Position numbers and translations under genes: made by a program. Positions 1 through 8,519 of a DNA stretch of 64,000 nucleotides are shown one piece after another (the stretch's first letter is position 1; the number at the start of each line of letters is the position of its first letter). This DNA comes from SZUA-229 sp041589455 (GTDB lineage: Bacteria > Pseudomonadota > Gammaproteobacteria > SZUA-229): positions 18,065 to 82,064 of the forward strand of contig JBFHVQ010000002.1 in the NCBI GenBank assembly GCA_041589455.1. The letters run 5' to 3'. The notes below the pieces were generated by a model that did not search any database, was not told the origin of the DNA, and was given only the letters and a program-made list of their open reading frames with translations.

Positions 1-1486
1 TATAGCGATGCTTTCCGGAAGATTGTTCTTTTATATTCGATAGATGTGCAGGCAATACAAAGAGACATTCCACCAGTGAAAACAACAGTGTAATTATCAC
101 CACCTGCGGTATCACCATCCATAGTCGCCCATCAGCTCCAGGCAAGAACAATATTGGCATAAAAGCAACAACACTGGTAAGAACTGCAAAGGTAACGGGC
201 ACCGATACACTTTGCGCACCGGCAATTGCTCCCTGCAAACCTAGCTGTCCACTCCTATGATACTTATGAATATTTTCACCAACAACAATTGCATCATCGA
301 CGACAATTCCCAGCACGAGAATAAAGCCAAACATTGAAATCATATTAATGGAGCCATCAAAATAGGGCAACAACCAGAACGCCCCCATAAATGATATTGG
401 TATACCAAGACTAACCCAGAAAGCAACTTTAAAACGCAGGAATAGTACCAGCACCATGAACACCAGAAATAAACCTGTCAACGCATTGCGCGTCAACAAA
501 TTCATTCTACTTTTAAAATAATCTGATTTATCCTGCCAGACATTCAGCGTCACACCCTGAGGCAATTGAGGATTCTTATTCTCTATATATTGCTTAATGC
601 TATCTGATATCTGCAGAATATTCTGTTCACCCAATCGATAAACCGTTATTAGAATACCTGGCTCACCATTAAAACGCCCTTCAAATTCAACATCCTCAAA
701 GCCATCAACAACTCGTGCAACATCTTCCAGCTTCAATAACTTACCATCTGCTGAAGCCCTTAACGTTATATCTTTAAAGTCATCGGCCCAGTATGATTGT
801 GATTGCGTACGAAGCAACACATCACCACTACTGGTTTTAAGCTTTCCTCCTGGCAGATCAAGTGATGCACTACGAACTGCCTGTGCAACCTCATCGAAAC
901 TGAGGTCAAATTCATGTAATCGCCCTTCAGATAATTCAATGTTAAGCTCATAATTCCGTGCATTGACAATTTCAACCTGTGTAATACCGTCTAGCTCTGT
1001 TATTTCATCCCTAACCAGTTCTGCAATGCTTTTTAACGTCTGCTCATCCGTGCTTCCTGCGACCACTACATTTGCAACACTCGTCTTAATACTGATTTCT
1101 CGAATGATCGGTCGCTCGACATTTTCTGGAAAATTACTAATTGTATCGACGCGGGATTTAATCTCATCCATGATTTCACGCGTTTCATAGCCTGGCTCGA
1201 CATCTGCACGAACATTACACACACCTTCTGACGCACGGCTGACCAGTGTTCGTATACCTTCAATATCAAATATTGATTCTTCAACGCGGACACAGACTGA
1301 ACGTTCAATTTCCTCTGGAGACGCACCCGGATACAAGACATTTACTGACACCATATCCAGGGATATATTGGGAATAAGTTCCTTGCGTGTATCTTGAAGT
1401 GAAAGAAACCCTGCAACAACAATTAGCACCATCATTAAATTTGCCGCAACTCTGTTTTCAGCAAACCAGGCGATTAAATTATTCAT
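1..1486 (-). CDS. RND-family efflux transporter, inner-membrane pump (C-terminal part outside window)
   Basis: Partial gene: about 495 N-terminal residues are visible and the frame stays open to the window edge. The reading begins MNNLIAWFAENRVAANLMM, giving transmembrane segment 1 at roughly residues 13-32. A periplasmic porter region follows (about 40-330) and then several membrane helices. Around residues 393-407 the helix carries GIVVDDAIVVGEN, the paired-Asp proton-relay motif of AcrB/MexB-type pumps. Family knowledge: RND pumps use the proton gradient to expel drugs, lipids or metals from periplasm or membrane, working with an adaptor and an outer-membrane channel. The start codon overlaps the stop of the upstream adaptor gene by 8 nt (ATGAATAA), so the two are translationally coupled. 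Substrate is unknown; no outer-membrane factor is seen in the window. Confidence 0.93.
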   Translation of the reverse strand, partial: MNNLIAWFAENRVAANLMMVLIVVAGFLSLQDTRKELIPNISLDMVSVNVLYPGASPEEIERSVCVRVEESIFDIEGIRTLVSRASEGVCNVRADVEPGYETREIMDEIKSRVDTISNFPENVERPIIREISIKTSVANVVVAGSTDEQTLKSIAELVRDEITELDGITQVEIVNARNYELNIELSEGRLHEFDLSFDEVAQAVRSASLDLPGGKLKTSSGDVLLRTQSQSYWADDFKDITLRASADGKLLKLEDVARVVDGFEDVEFEGRFNGEPGILITVYRLGEQNILQISDSIKQYIENKNPQLPQGVTLNVWQDKSDYFKSRMNLLTRNALTGLFLVFMVLVLFLRFKVAFWVSLGIPISFMGAFWLLPYFDGSINMISMFGFILVLGIVVDDAIVVGENIHKYHRSGQLGLQGAIAGAQSVSVPVTFAVLTSVVAFMPILFLPGADGRLWMVIPQVVIITLLFSLVECLFVLPAHLSNIKEQSSGKHRY

Positions 1487-2705
1487 TTGGGTTTAACGTT
1501 CTACTTGAATTATCTTGTATGAATGGCTTCGACCTTAGGGGCATTTTATCAACAGGAAAATCTATTGAAGTAACAACAACACGCTCTCCTGTTTTAATAC
1601 CTGACTCGATATAAACAACTTCAGCATCCTTTCCATATAATCTGACATGACGCCTTTCCAGCTGATCATTATGATTAACCAACCATAACTCATCAGCACC
1701 TCGTAAAGCTACGCGTGGAATCTTGAAAACATTTTCCTTAGGCTCTCCTGTCAAAACAGCCCTGACAAACATGCCTGGCGTCAGCGGCGGCACATTCAAC
1801 TGTATCGCCTGTTCATATGGCTTGTCGATTTTTGCTACCAGTTTAATTAAACGACTTTTTGCATCAAGTTGATGCTCCAGATATGAAAACTCAGCTCCCC
1901 ACTGATAACTAGCATTCTGATATTCGGCGCTCAAACTAATTTTAATATCATTAAACTGACTATTATCACCTAAATTAACACCCAGCAGATGAATCTGTTG
2001 CAGGCTCAATGGTAGACCAACTTCTACAGACTCTATCGAGTAAACATCTGCCAGAACGGTCCCACTCGCAACAAACTGTCCCTGATCAATAAACTTTTTA
2101 CTGACTCTGCCATCAAACGGCGCTTCGATTTTAGTTCGCTGTAATTGCAGTTTAGCTAATTCATAATCAGCTTTTGCCGACTTAAGACTAGCCTGAGCTT
2201 CAATCAGGTGTGGTTTTTTTAATGCATAATCAGTACTCGATGAAACATTGCGACCAATCTGTTTTAAATCAAACCTTGCCTGTTCAGCTTCAATTTTTAC
2301 ACGCGCCAGTTTTTGCTCTGCCGAAGCAACATTTGACTCGGATCTGGCGAGAGCCAACTGATATTCTAAATCTTCTATTTGAAGTAATAGATCGCCTTTT
2401 TTAAATTTTCCAGCCCTGAACTTTGCAGGCGATACATAGTCAATTTTACCACTGACTTCCGCCACCAGACTAATTGCCTGACTGGCAGCGACATTGCCCT
2501 GTGAAACAATCGGAACTGATATTGATTCAGACTTCGCGACAATGTACTCAACCAACGGCGGCTCATCTCGAACTATCTTTTTTTCAGCTTCTGGCTTAAA
2601 TATAACCAGTAGAACAACAATAATTATAGATACGCTAAACACGATACCGACATACAATCCCTGCCTGTTATTAGCGAGCTGATCTTTGCTCTTGTGTTCA
2701 TTCAT
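1479..2705 (-). CDS. RND efflux periplasmic adaptor (membrane fusion protein)
   Basis: 408 residues. One N-terminal membrane anchor (about 20-39) precedes a periplasmic body: a barrel-sandwich (lipoyl-like) half around residues 65-110, an alpha-helical hairpin rich in Ala, Glu and Lys around 115-195, the returning lipoyl half (IEAPFDGRVSKKF near 194-206), then beta-barrel and membrane-proximal domains. This is the standard HlyD/AcrA adaptor order and length. It links the inner-membrane RND pump, whose gene starts inside this gene's last codons, to an outer-membrane channel. It uses a signal anchor instead of a lipobox cysteine. rmuC lies 13 nt upstream on the same strand, so co-transcription is possible though a functional link is not evident. 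Confidence 0.93.
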   Translation of the reverse strand: MNEHKSKDQLANNRQGLYVGIVFSVSIIIVVLLVIFKPEAEKKIVRDEPPLVEYIVAKSESISVPIVSQGNVAASQAISLVAEVSGKIDYVSPAKFRAGKFKKGDLLLQIEDLEYQLALARSESNVASAEQKLARVKIEAEQARFDLKQIGRNVSSSTDYALKKPHLIEAQASLKSAKADYELAKLQLQRTKIEAPFDGRVSKKFIDQGQFVASGTVLADVYSIESVEVGLPLSLQQIHLLGVNLGDNSQFNDIKISLSAEYQNASYQWGAEFSYLEHQLDAKSRLIKLVAKIDKPYEQAIQLNVPPLTPGMFVRAVLTGEPKENVFKIPRVALRGADELWLVNHNDQLERRHVRLYGKDAEVVYIESGIKTGERVVVTSIDFPVDKMPLRSKPFIQDNSSRTLNPNE

Positions 2706-2718
2706 AATTGTTTATTGG

Positions 2719-4068
2719 CTATTCGCTTTTATGGGTTAATATAGTGTCAACATCTTCCTCTATCATTTCAACCTTCTCAATTTTCTCAAATCTTGACGTT
2801 ATCTTCCTGGCAGATGTATGTACCTCACTGACATCTTTATTTGCCTGTGATATATGCTTAGCCAGATTATCCATGCGCATCTGAAATCGAGAAAAGTCTT
2901 TTGATAATGCAACCAGGTGCTCTTGTATCAAGTGCACCTGTTTTCGTGTTGCTGAATCTTTCAAAACTGCGCGCGCTGTGGTTAGCACAGCCATTAATGT
3001 TGTAGGCGAAACCATCCAGACACGCGCTCGCTGAGACTCTTCTACAAGATCATAGTAGTGTGCATGTATTTCAGCAAATATTGCTTCTGCCGGTATAAAC
3101 ATCACCGCGCCGTCAGATGTCTCTCCGGGTATAATGTATTTTCCTGCAATATCATTTACATGCTTTTTAATATCTTTTTTAAATTGTTTTTCAGCCGCCA
3201 TACGCTCAATTTCAGACGCCTCAATATCCATCATCTTCTGATAGGACTCTAATGGAAATTTTGAATCGATTGCAATATCACCGCTTGGCTCTGGCAGAAA
3301 CAGCATACAGTCTACCCGCGTGCTATTCGACAAGGTATATTGAAATGAAAAACTGTTTTCCGGCATTACATTACGCACCAGCGATGCCAGCTGCACCTCA
3401 CCAAAGGCACCACGTGATCGCTTGTCGGCTAGTACCTCCTGGAGACTAACGACATTACCTGATAGTTCAGTGATTTTCTTCTGCGCCTCATCGATCAGTG
3501 CCAATCGTTTTACTACATCAGCAAAGGTTGCCGTGGTTTTTTCAAAACCCTCATTAAGACGTTTATCTACCTGACCTGATATTTCTTTAAGGCGCAAATC
3601 AGTTGACTGAGTCAAGGCTTCAACTTTCTTACCGAGTGCCTCACCATTTCGAGACAGTGCTTCCGTTACCTGATTTCGTACTTCAGACATGCCTAGTGTT
3701 AGACTATCCTGTTGTGTTTTCAATGCATCTAACTGACGCGCCTCAAATGACTCACGATGGCGATTTAAACCAAGTTGTATAGATTCACTATTACTAGCCA
3801 TTTTTTCCATAAGCTGACTAGTCAGTTCAGCGACTCTTCGTTCCTGGGAAGTCTGTAGATCATGCATCTTTTCAGACAACATGTTCTGAATTTCATTCAA
3901 CTGTTGCGTTTGTTGCTGCCTGTCCTGTACCAACTGCTCCTGCAACACTTGTAACAATTGACTCTTATAGAGTCTGAACTGACTACTCAGCCACCAGAAC
4001 AGGGCGACAATCACCAGTGCTATCGCAATTGCAAATATCAGTAGTTGATTGTCCAAGTCTACATTCAT
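2719..4068 (-). CDS. rmuC: DNA recombination protein RmuC homologue
   Basis: 449 residues. A single N-terminal transmembrane helix (about 10-28) is followed by a long Gln/Glu-rich coiled coil (about 30-200) and the RmuC domain (about 205-405), which contains recognisable family stretches such as KRSRGAFGEVQL, AIDSKFPLESY and FIPAEAIFAEIHAHY. RmuC proteins are thought to be membrane-tethered nuclease-fold proteins limiting recombination between short inverted repeats; E. coli RmuC is the reference. Length is in the usual range. It is followed closely by the efflux adaptor gene on the same strand. Confidence 0.93.
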   Translation of the reverse strand: MNVDLDNQLLIFAIAIALVIVALFWWLSSQFRLYKSQLLQVLQEQLVQDRQQQTQQLNEIQNMLSEKMHDLQTSQERRVAELTSQLMEKMASNSESIQLGLNRHRESFEARQLDALKTQQDSLTLGMSEVRNQVTEALSRNGEALGKKVEALTQSTDLRLKEISGQVDKRLNEGFEKTTATFADVVKRLALIDEAQKKITELSGNVVSLQEVLADKRSRGAFGEVQLASLVRNVMPENSFSFQYTLSNSTRVDCMLFLPEPSGDIAIDSKFPLESYQKMMDIEASEIERMAAEKQFKKDIKKHVNDIAGKYIIPGETSDGAVMFIPAEAIFAEIHAHYYDLVEESQRARVWMVSPTTLMAVLTTARAVLKDSATRKQVHLIQEHLVALSKDFSRFQMRMDNLAKHISQANKDVSEVHTSARKITSRFEKIEKVEMIEEDVDTILTHKSE

Positions 4069-4203
4069 ACTAAACTCTCATTAAAATTACTATTCATGGC
4101 AACAATTACCATTATTTACCTATATCCCACACGATAATCCCTTTTTTAGCTCACCTTTTCCGAGGTATCATTGCCACTTTTCATATTTCACAACAATACC
4201 ACA

Positions 4204-5070
4204 ATGCCAAATATTCTTCTCACCGGTGTCGCTACTCTGGACACCATTAATCAGGTAGCACACTACCCACCAGAGGATAGCGAAGTCAGGGCGTCAGTAC
4301 AGCAACTACGCCTGGGGGGAAATGCGGCTAATTCGGCTGTTGTGCTTCAGCAACTCGGTGCGCATACTTTCCTTCTGGCAAATCGTGCCGATGACAATCA
4401 GGCCGACTTTATTTTCACACAACTGGAACAGCGCGGCATTAACACCGGCTTCTGTCCTGTTCAAATGGATAGCTGTACCCCGACATCTTATATCACCCTT
4501 AGCCAGAGTACTGGCTCACGTAGCATTGTACATTACCGTAAGCTCGATGAACTCAACAGCAAAGACTTCAAAACACTCCCACTGGAGACTTTCGACTGGT
4601 TACATTTCGAAACGCGTGACTGTCATAATCTGTTATTGATGCTGCAACACGCCAGTCAATATGCAGCAACAATTTCTCTGGAACTTGAAAAACCACGAGA
4701 ACACATAGATTCCGTGATTCCATTTGCTGATTTACTGTTAATCTCACGCCCATTTGCAGAAGCCCGTTACTTTCAGTCAGCGAAAGAGTGCTTACAGCAT
4801 TTTTCACAACTCTTCCCAGATAAAACCATTAGCTGTACCTGGGGTGATGCAGGTGCCTGGATATATCATCAGAACAATATAATTCACCAGGCTGCATTTC
4901 CGGCAAGCCCACTAATTGAAAGCCTGGGCGCTGGTGACACCTATAATGCTGCAATTATTTATGCACTGGCAAACATGCAACCGGTCAATGCCGCTATCAA
5001 ATCCGCTTGCCAGCTTGCTGCGAAAAAATGCACACAAACTGGATTCGATAACTTAACCTTAAAGACATAG
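4204..5070 (+). CDS. PfkB-family carbohydrate kinase (ketohexokinase-like)
   Basis: 288 residues from the ATG used here. The N terminus (ILLTGVATLDTINQV), the LRLGGNAANSAVVL glycine-rich substrate region and the C-terminal ESLGAGDTYNAAIIYAL motif are PfkB signatures; the Asp of GAGD is the predicted catalytic base and the loop forms the anion hole. PfkB kinases phosphorylate sugars or nucleosides with ATP; the closest layout is the ketohexokinase-like branch, but substrate cannot be assigned. A TTG at 4171 has a GAGG 5 nt upstream and would add 11 residues, so the start is uncertain. The gene is followed 19 nt later by a Rieske protein and then a BASS transporter, apparently one operon. Confidence 0.85.
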   Translation: MPNILLTGVATLDTINQVAHYPPEDSEVRASVQQLRLGGNAANSAVVLQQLGAHTFLLANRADDNQADFIFTQLEQRGINTGFCPVQMDSCTPTSYITLSQSTGSRSIVHYRKLDELNSKDFKTLPLETFDWLHFETRDCHNLLLMLQHASQYAATISLELEKPREHIDSVIPFADLLLISRPFAEARYFQSAKECLQHFSQLFPDKTISCTWGDAGAWIYHQNNIIHQAAFPASPLIESLGAGDTYNAAIIYALANMQPVNAAIKSACQLAAKKCTQTGFDNLTLKT

Positions 5071-5089
5071 TATTTAGTGGAGATTTAAT

Positions 5090-5425
5090 ATGTCAGACAT
5101 TTTATGCAATATCAACGACATTACTGACCCTGGCGCAAAGGGCTTTAAACTGAAACAGGGACGCAATGAGCTACTGGTTTTCGTTGTAAAAAAAGAAGGG
5201 CAGATTTATGGCTATGAAAATGCCTGCCCTCACGCAGGAATCAATCTTGAATGGCAGGAGGATGACTTCCTGGATATCAATAAAGAACATATCCAGTGTT
5301 CGGTTCATGGTGCGTTATTTAAAATTGAGAACGGCGACTGTATGGGTGGACCCTGCAATGGAGAGGGCCTGACACCCGTCAACCTCACACAGGATGAGCA
5401 GGGTAATATCAGCCTGTCTGAATAA
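5090..5425 (+). CDS. Stand-alone Rieske [2Fe-2S] ferredoxin
   Basis: 111 residues forming one Rieske domain. The cluster ligands are visible as CPHAGI (Cys-x-His, near residue 44) and CSVHGALF (Cys-x-x-His, near residue 69). The protein has no signal peptide or membrane helix and no oxygenase domain, so it should be a soluble cytoplasmic electron carrier, or a small regulatory [2Fe-2S] protein, of the NirD/BphF-like type. It lies between a PfkB kinase and a BASS transporter with gaps of 19 and 8 nt, implying co-transcription; no partner oxygenase is nearby. Confidence 0.88.
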   Translation: MSDILCNINDITDPGAKGFKLKQGRNELLVFVVKKEGQIYGYENACPHAGINLEWQEDDFLDINKEHIQCSVHGALFKIENGDCMGGPCNGEGLTPVNLTQDEQGNISLSE

Positions 5426-5433
5426 CGATTCAC

Positions 5434-6339
5434 ATGCTATCACTGGCGACTCGCCTGTTTCCTGTCTGGGCCATTATTGGCTGTTATCTTGCCTGGCTTT
5501 CACCGGCGCTTTTCGCCTCTCTGAAACCAGGCATATTCCCTTTGCTGGCATTAATTATGTTCAGCATGGGGTTGACGCTGCATTTTGATGACTTTTCTCG
5601 CGTCTTCAAAACCCCACGCCTGATTGCACTGGGCCTGTTACTGCAATACAGCATTATGCCAGCACTTGCTTTGCTGGTCTCCGCTACCCTCGGCCTGTCG
5701 CCTCTATTAACTGCTGGCATGATACTGGTTGGCGCAAGCCCTGGCGGCACCGCTTCTAATGTTATCTGTTATCTAGCGGGCGCCAACGTTGCTCTTTCGA
5801 TCACCCTGACCAGCCTGTCGACCCTACTGGCAATATTTCTAACGCCCTGGCTAAGCTGGTTTTATATCGACACCTCTATTCATGTACCGGCACTGGAGAT
5901 GCTGAAAAGCATCTTCATGCTGGTGATAATACCTGTTAGCCTGGGCATTTTAATCAACCACTACCTGCATCGAAAGCTCACGCCTGTTCGCGAACTGTTT
6001 CCACTCATATCGGTTTTAGCCATCGTGACAATTATTTCTATTGTCGTCGCACTTAATCATGAACGACTAGGCACCCTTAGCCTGATGCTGGTACTTGCGG
6101 TGGTTATACATAATCTGAGTGGGTTGGGGATCGGTTATGTAACGGCAAAATTTTTCGGATACAAAGAACAGGACTGCCGCACACTAGCGATCGAAACCGG
6201 CATGCAAAACTCCGGACTCGCAGTGGCTCTGGCAGTGAAATACTTTAGCCCGCTGGCAGCACTACCCGGTGCTATTTTCAGTATCTGGCACAATCTTAGC
6301 GGCTCTTTACTGGCCGCACTTTGGCGCAGCAGACGCTAA
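5434..6339 (+). CDS. Bile acid:sodium symporter (BASS) family transporter
   Basis: 301 residues, almost entirely hydrophobic, with about nine to ten membrane helices. The motif GASPGGTASNVICYLAGANVAL (residues about 105-126) is the conserved crossing region that binds sodium and substrate in BASS proteins, and ETGMQNSGLAVALAVKYF near residues 252-269 is the second characteristic motif. Family members import bile acids, pantoate, pyruvate or glucosinolates with sodium; bacterial substrates are mostly unknown. Last gene of the kinase-Rieske-transporter trio. A second BASS paralogue lies at 11176-12120. Confidence 0.9.
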   Translation: MLSLATRLFPVWAIIGCYLAWLSPALFASLKPGIFPLLALIMFSMGLTLHFDDFSRVFKTPRLIALGLLLQYSIMPALALLVSATLGLSPLLTAGMILVGASPGGTASNVICYLAGANVALSITLTSLSTLLAIFLTPWLSWFYIDTSIHVPALEMLKSIFMLVIIPVSLGILINHYLHRKLTPVRELFPLISVLAIVTIISIVVALNHERLGTLSLMLVLAVVIHNLSGLGIGYVTAKFFGYKEQDCRTLAIETGMQNSGLAVALAVKYFSPLAALPGAIFSIWHNLSGSLLAALWRSRR

Positions 6340-6351
6340 CCTACCGCTTTA

Positions 6352-6822
6352 TCAACTGGCCTTACCACAACATTTTTTATATTTCTTACCACTGCCACAA
6401 TAGCAGGAATCATTCCTGCCAGGAAGCGGCGCACTTAGAACAACAGCACTTTCTATCTGCTCACCATCAAGATAGAGCCACACCCCATCCTGCCTGACAA
6501 ATCGACTCAACTCATGCATCTGCCCGGCAATTCCGCTCTCAACATAACTGGCTATAAATTCAACACTGGCTTCATCGCCCTGACTTTGATGCCGTATCAC
6601 GTTTAACCCAGTCCAGTGTACTCCAGGTGACAAGGTCAGCTGTAATGGACATGTTGATGGATGCCAGCTCGCCCTGATAAAAGCTTCATTGCCGCTCTGA
6701 TAAGCAACATAACGTGAGCGCATCAGCTGCTCAGCGGTCTCTGCTCGACGCTTTCCATGAATAATAGAAAAGCAACACTCATCTGAATTTTCACCACTCC
6801 CACAGAGACATTTTTCGCTCAT
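6352..6822 (-). CDS. ychJ: YchJ-family protein with two SEC-C zinc motifs
   Basis: 156 residues. SEC-C motifs sit at both ends: CLCGSGENSDECC near the N terminus and CYCGSGKKYKKCC near the C terminus, flanking the NTF2-like UPF0225 (YchJ) domain (LMRSRYVAYQSGNEAFIRAS). SEC-C motifs bind zinc through their Cys residues, as in SecA. Function of YchJ is not established. The start at 6822 has GGAT about 9 nt upstream; an ATG three codons earlier (6831) lacks a ribosome-binding site. It converges on the BASS gene, only 12 nt away. Confidence 0.9.
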   Translation of the reverse strand: MSEKCLCGSGENSDECCFSIIHGKRRAETAEQLMRSRYVAYQSGNEAFIRASWHPSTCPLQLTLSPGVHWTGLNVIRHQSQGDEASVEFIASYVESGIAGQMHELSRFVRQDGVWLYLDGEQIESAVVLSAPLPGRNDSCYCGSGKKYKKCCGKAS

Positions 6823-6918
6823 ATTGGCCATCCAATTTAAACTATCTAACTGATTTTAATATAAATATGATACAAATACTGCACAAAGGAAAGATCTGTC
6901 TTTTACCTCTGGGGGATA

Positions 6919-6947
6919 TTGACAATTGCAGCAACTGATACTATTGT
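6919..6947 (+). promoter_or_regulatory. Predicted sigma70-type promoter of tusA
   Basis: A perfect -35 hexamer TTGACA (6919-6924) is separated by exactly 17 nt from TATTGT (6942-6947), which matches the -10 consensus at four of six positions. It points at tusA, leaving a leader of about 50-55 nt. Seen by reading only; no transcript data. Confidence 0.6.
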
Positions 6948-7008
6948 AAGTAAACGATCACTAACTTGATCTATACAAAAATGTTTCTGAATAATGAGGA
7001 GAAACCCA

Positions 7009-7236
7009 ATGAGTTTCGACGCTGAATTAGACGCTAAAGGTCTAAACTGCCCCCTGCCTATCCTGCGCGCCAAGAAAGCTATTGCTGAACTGTCTGCAGG
7101 TCAGGTTTTAAAAATTGTTGCTACTGACCCAGGTTCAGTAAAAGACTTTGAAGCTTTCTGCAAACAGACTGGTAACGAATTACTGTCTAGCGCAGAAGCT
7201 GGTGGAGCTTTCGAGTTCATGATCAAGAAGTCTTAA
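7009..7236 (+). CDS. tusA: Sulfurtransferase TusA
   Basis: 75 residues. The TusA signature LNCPLPILRAKKA places the persulfide-carrying cysteine in the CPxP motif at about residue 14. TusA-family proteins carry sulfane sulfur from cysteine desulfurase or rhodaneses to the TusBCD/TusE relay for 2-thiouridine tRNA modification, to molybdopterin synthesis, or, in sulfur oxidisers, to Dsr/Hdr pathways. The start at 7009 is preceded by GAGGAG with 7 nt spacing; the upstream in-frame ATG at 6994 overlaps that ribosome-binding site and is unlikely. The gene is monocistronic: a strong promoter lies upstream and an intrinsic terminator begins 16 nt after the stop. No tusBCD genes are visible. Confidence 0.95.
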   Translation: MSFDAELDAKGLNCPLPILRAKKAIAELSAGQVLKIVATDPGSVKDFEAFCKQTGNELLSSAEAGGAFEFMIKKS

Positions 7237-7252
7237 TCGACATATTGATTAT

Positions 7253-7282
7253 AAAAAGGCACCAGCTTCTGGTGCCTTTTTT
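7253..7282 (+). terminator. Intrinsic terminator after tusA
   Basis: A 13-bp perfect stem (AAAAAGGCACCAG pairing with CTGGTGCCTTTTT) with a 3-nt loop ends in a run of six T residues. It is a textbook rho-independent terminator and, being symmetric in A and T, may work in both directions. Confidence 0.9.
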
Positions 7283-7315
7283 AATTGTACCATTACATTT
7301 AGTCAAACAAGGCCA

Positions 7316-7930
7316 TTGACCTTGACCAAACGACTCTCAGCAGAAGAAAGACGCGCCTCGATCATTACTGTTGCCAAGCGACTATTTGCAACTAACGGTT
7401 TCCATGGCGTTTCAATCGACGAAATTGTTAAAGAAGTCGGCGTCAGCCCAGCCATCCTGTACCGACACTTCGAATCTAAAGAAGAGCTCTACAAAGCCGT
7501 ACTTCAGGAATTTTCAGCCACTCGTGAATCCTATGTTGAAACCATTGTCGCAGACGACATTGGCTTTGAGCAGGTTCTACGCGGCATGACAACCGTATTT
7601 GTTGCCAGCATTATGAATCACCCTGATATGCTGAAAATGGAAATGCACTCCCAGTTAGAAGGCTCTGCTGCCAGCCAGGAATTTTTCCTTAATCGCTGGA
7701 AAAGCTTTACTGATTATATAGAATTTAATCTGACGGAACTTCAGGCCCAGGGTAAAATCAAAACCATCAATGCACAGGCTGCGGCACTGATGTACCAGGG
7801 CATTATAAGAGAGGTCCTGCTACTCAAATGCATGCAACCAACCGATCGACTGCAGGACACACCCGTTGCCTTACTGGTCGATGAAGTGATTACACTATTT
7901 ATGAAAATTATTGAAGCCAAGCGAAAATAA
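7316..7930 (+). CDS. TetR/AcrR-family transcriptional regulator
   Basis: 204 residues. Residues 10-60 form the TetR DNA-binding domain (ITVAKRLFATNGFHGVSID through AILYRHFESKEELYKAV), followed by a variable helical ligand-binding domain. The effector is unknown. No ATG is available near the N terminus: TTG at 7316 is followed by another TTG at 7322, and the AAGG at 7309-7312 is better spaced (9 nt) for 7322. The cyclophilin gene starts 12 nt downstream on the same strand, so the two are probably co-transcribed. I see no obvious palindrome immediately upstream. Confidence 0.9.
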   Translation: MTLTKRLSAEERRASIITVAKRLFATNGFHGVSIDEIVKEVGVSPAILYRHFESKEELYKAVLQEFSATRESYVETIVADDIGFEQVLRGMTTVFVASIMNHPDMLKMEMHSQLEGSAASQEFFLNRWKSFTDYIEFNLTELQAQGKIKTINAQAAALMYQGIIREVLLLKCMQPTDRLQDTPVALLVDEVITLFMKIIEAKRK

Positions 7931-7942
7931 CCGGGGTTAACC

Positions 7943-8518
7943 ATGATAAAAAAAATCTTCCTTTCCACACTTCTGCTAGTTCTATCATCAACTGCATTTG
8001 CTACAGACAAGTCGCAGGTACGTATCATCACTAACAAAGGAATTATTGAGCTTGAACTCAACCCAGAAAAAGCCCCTAATACAGTGAAGAATTTTTTACA
8101 GTATGTCGATAACGGACTCTACAACGGCACCATCTTTCACCGTGTTATTAAAAATTTCATGATTCAGGGCGGTGGCTTTGATAAAGATCTGAACCGTAAA
8201 CAAACTTTAGCACCTGTGAACAATGAAGCGTTTAACGGTCTGAAAAACGAGCGCGGAACCATTGCAATGGCACGCACTAATATGCCCCACTCGGCCACTT
8301 CTCAATTCTTTATTAACACCGTAGATAATGAGTTTTTAAACTTCAGAGAAAAAACCATGCGTGGCTGGGGCTACACTGTGTTCGGAAAAGTAACCAAAGG
8401 CATGAAGGTCGTCGATGCTATCGAAAACATCCCTACAGGTGCCCGAGGGGTTTTTAGACAAGATGTTCCAGCCGAAGATATTATTATTGAAAAAATAGAA
8501 GTGATAACTTCAAAATAG
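7943..8518 (+). CDS. Periplasmic peptidyl-prolyl cis-trans isomerase, cyclophilin type
   Basis: 191 residues with a clear Sec signal peptide (KK, hydrophobic core, AFA cleavage near residue 20). The mature part is a cyclophilin domain: FHRVIKNFMIQGG supplies the catalytic Arg and Phe/Met, GTIAMARTNMPHSATSQFFI the rest of the active site. It is expected to speed proline isomerisation during folding of exported proteins, like PpiA of E. coli. It follows a TetR regulator gene by 12 nt and ends 1 nt before the convergent GGDEF-EAL gene. Confidence 0.94.
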   Translation: MIKKIFLSTLLLVLSSTAFATDKSQVRIITNKGIIELELNPEKAPNTVKNFLQYVDNGLYNGTIFHRVIKNFMIQGGGFDKDLNRKQTLAPVNNEAFNGLKNERGTIAMARTNMPHSATSQFFINTVDNEFLNFREKTMRGWGYTVFGKVTKGMKVVDAIENIPTGARGVFRQDVPAEDIIIEKIEVITSK

Positions 8519-8519
8519 T

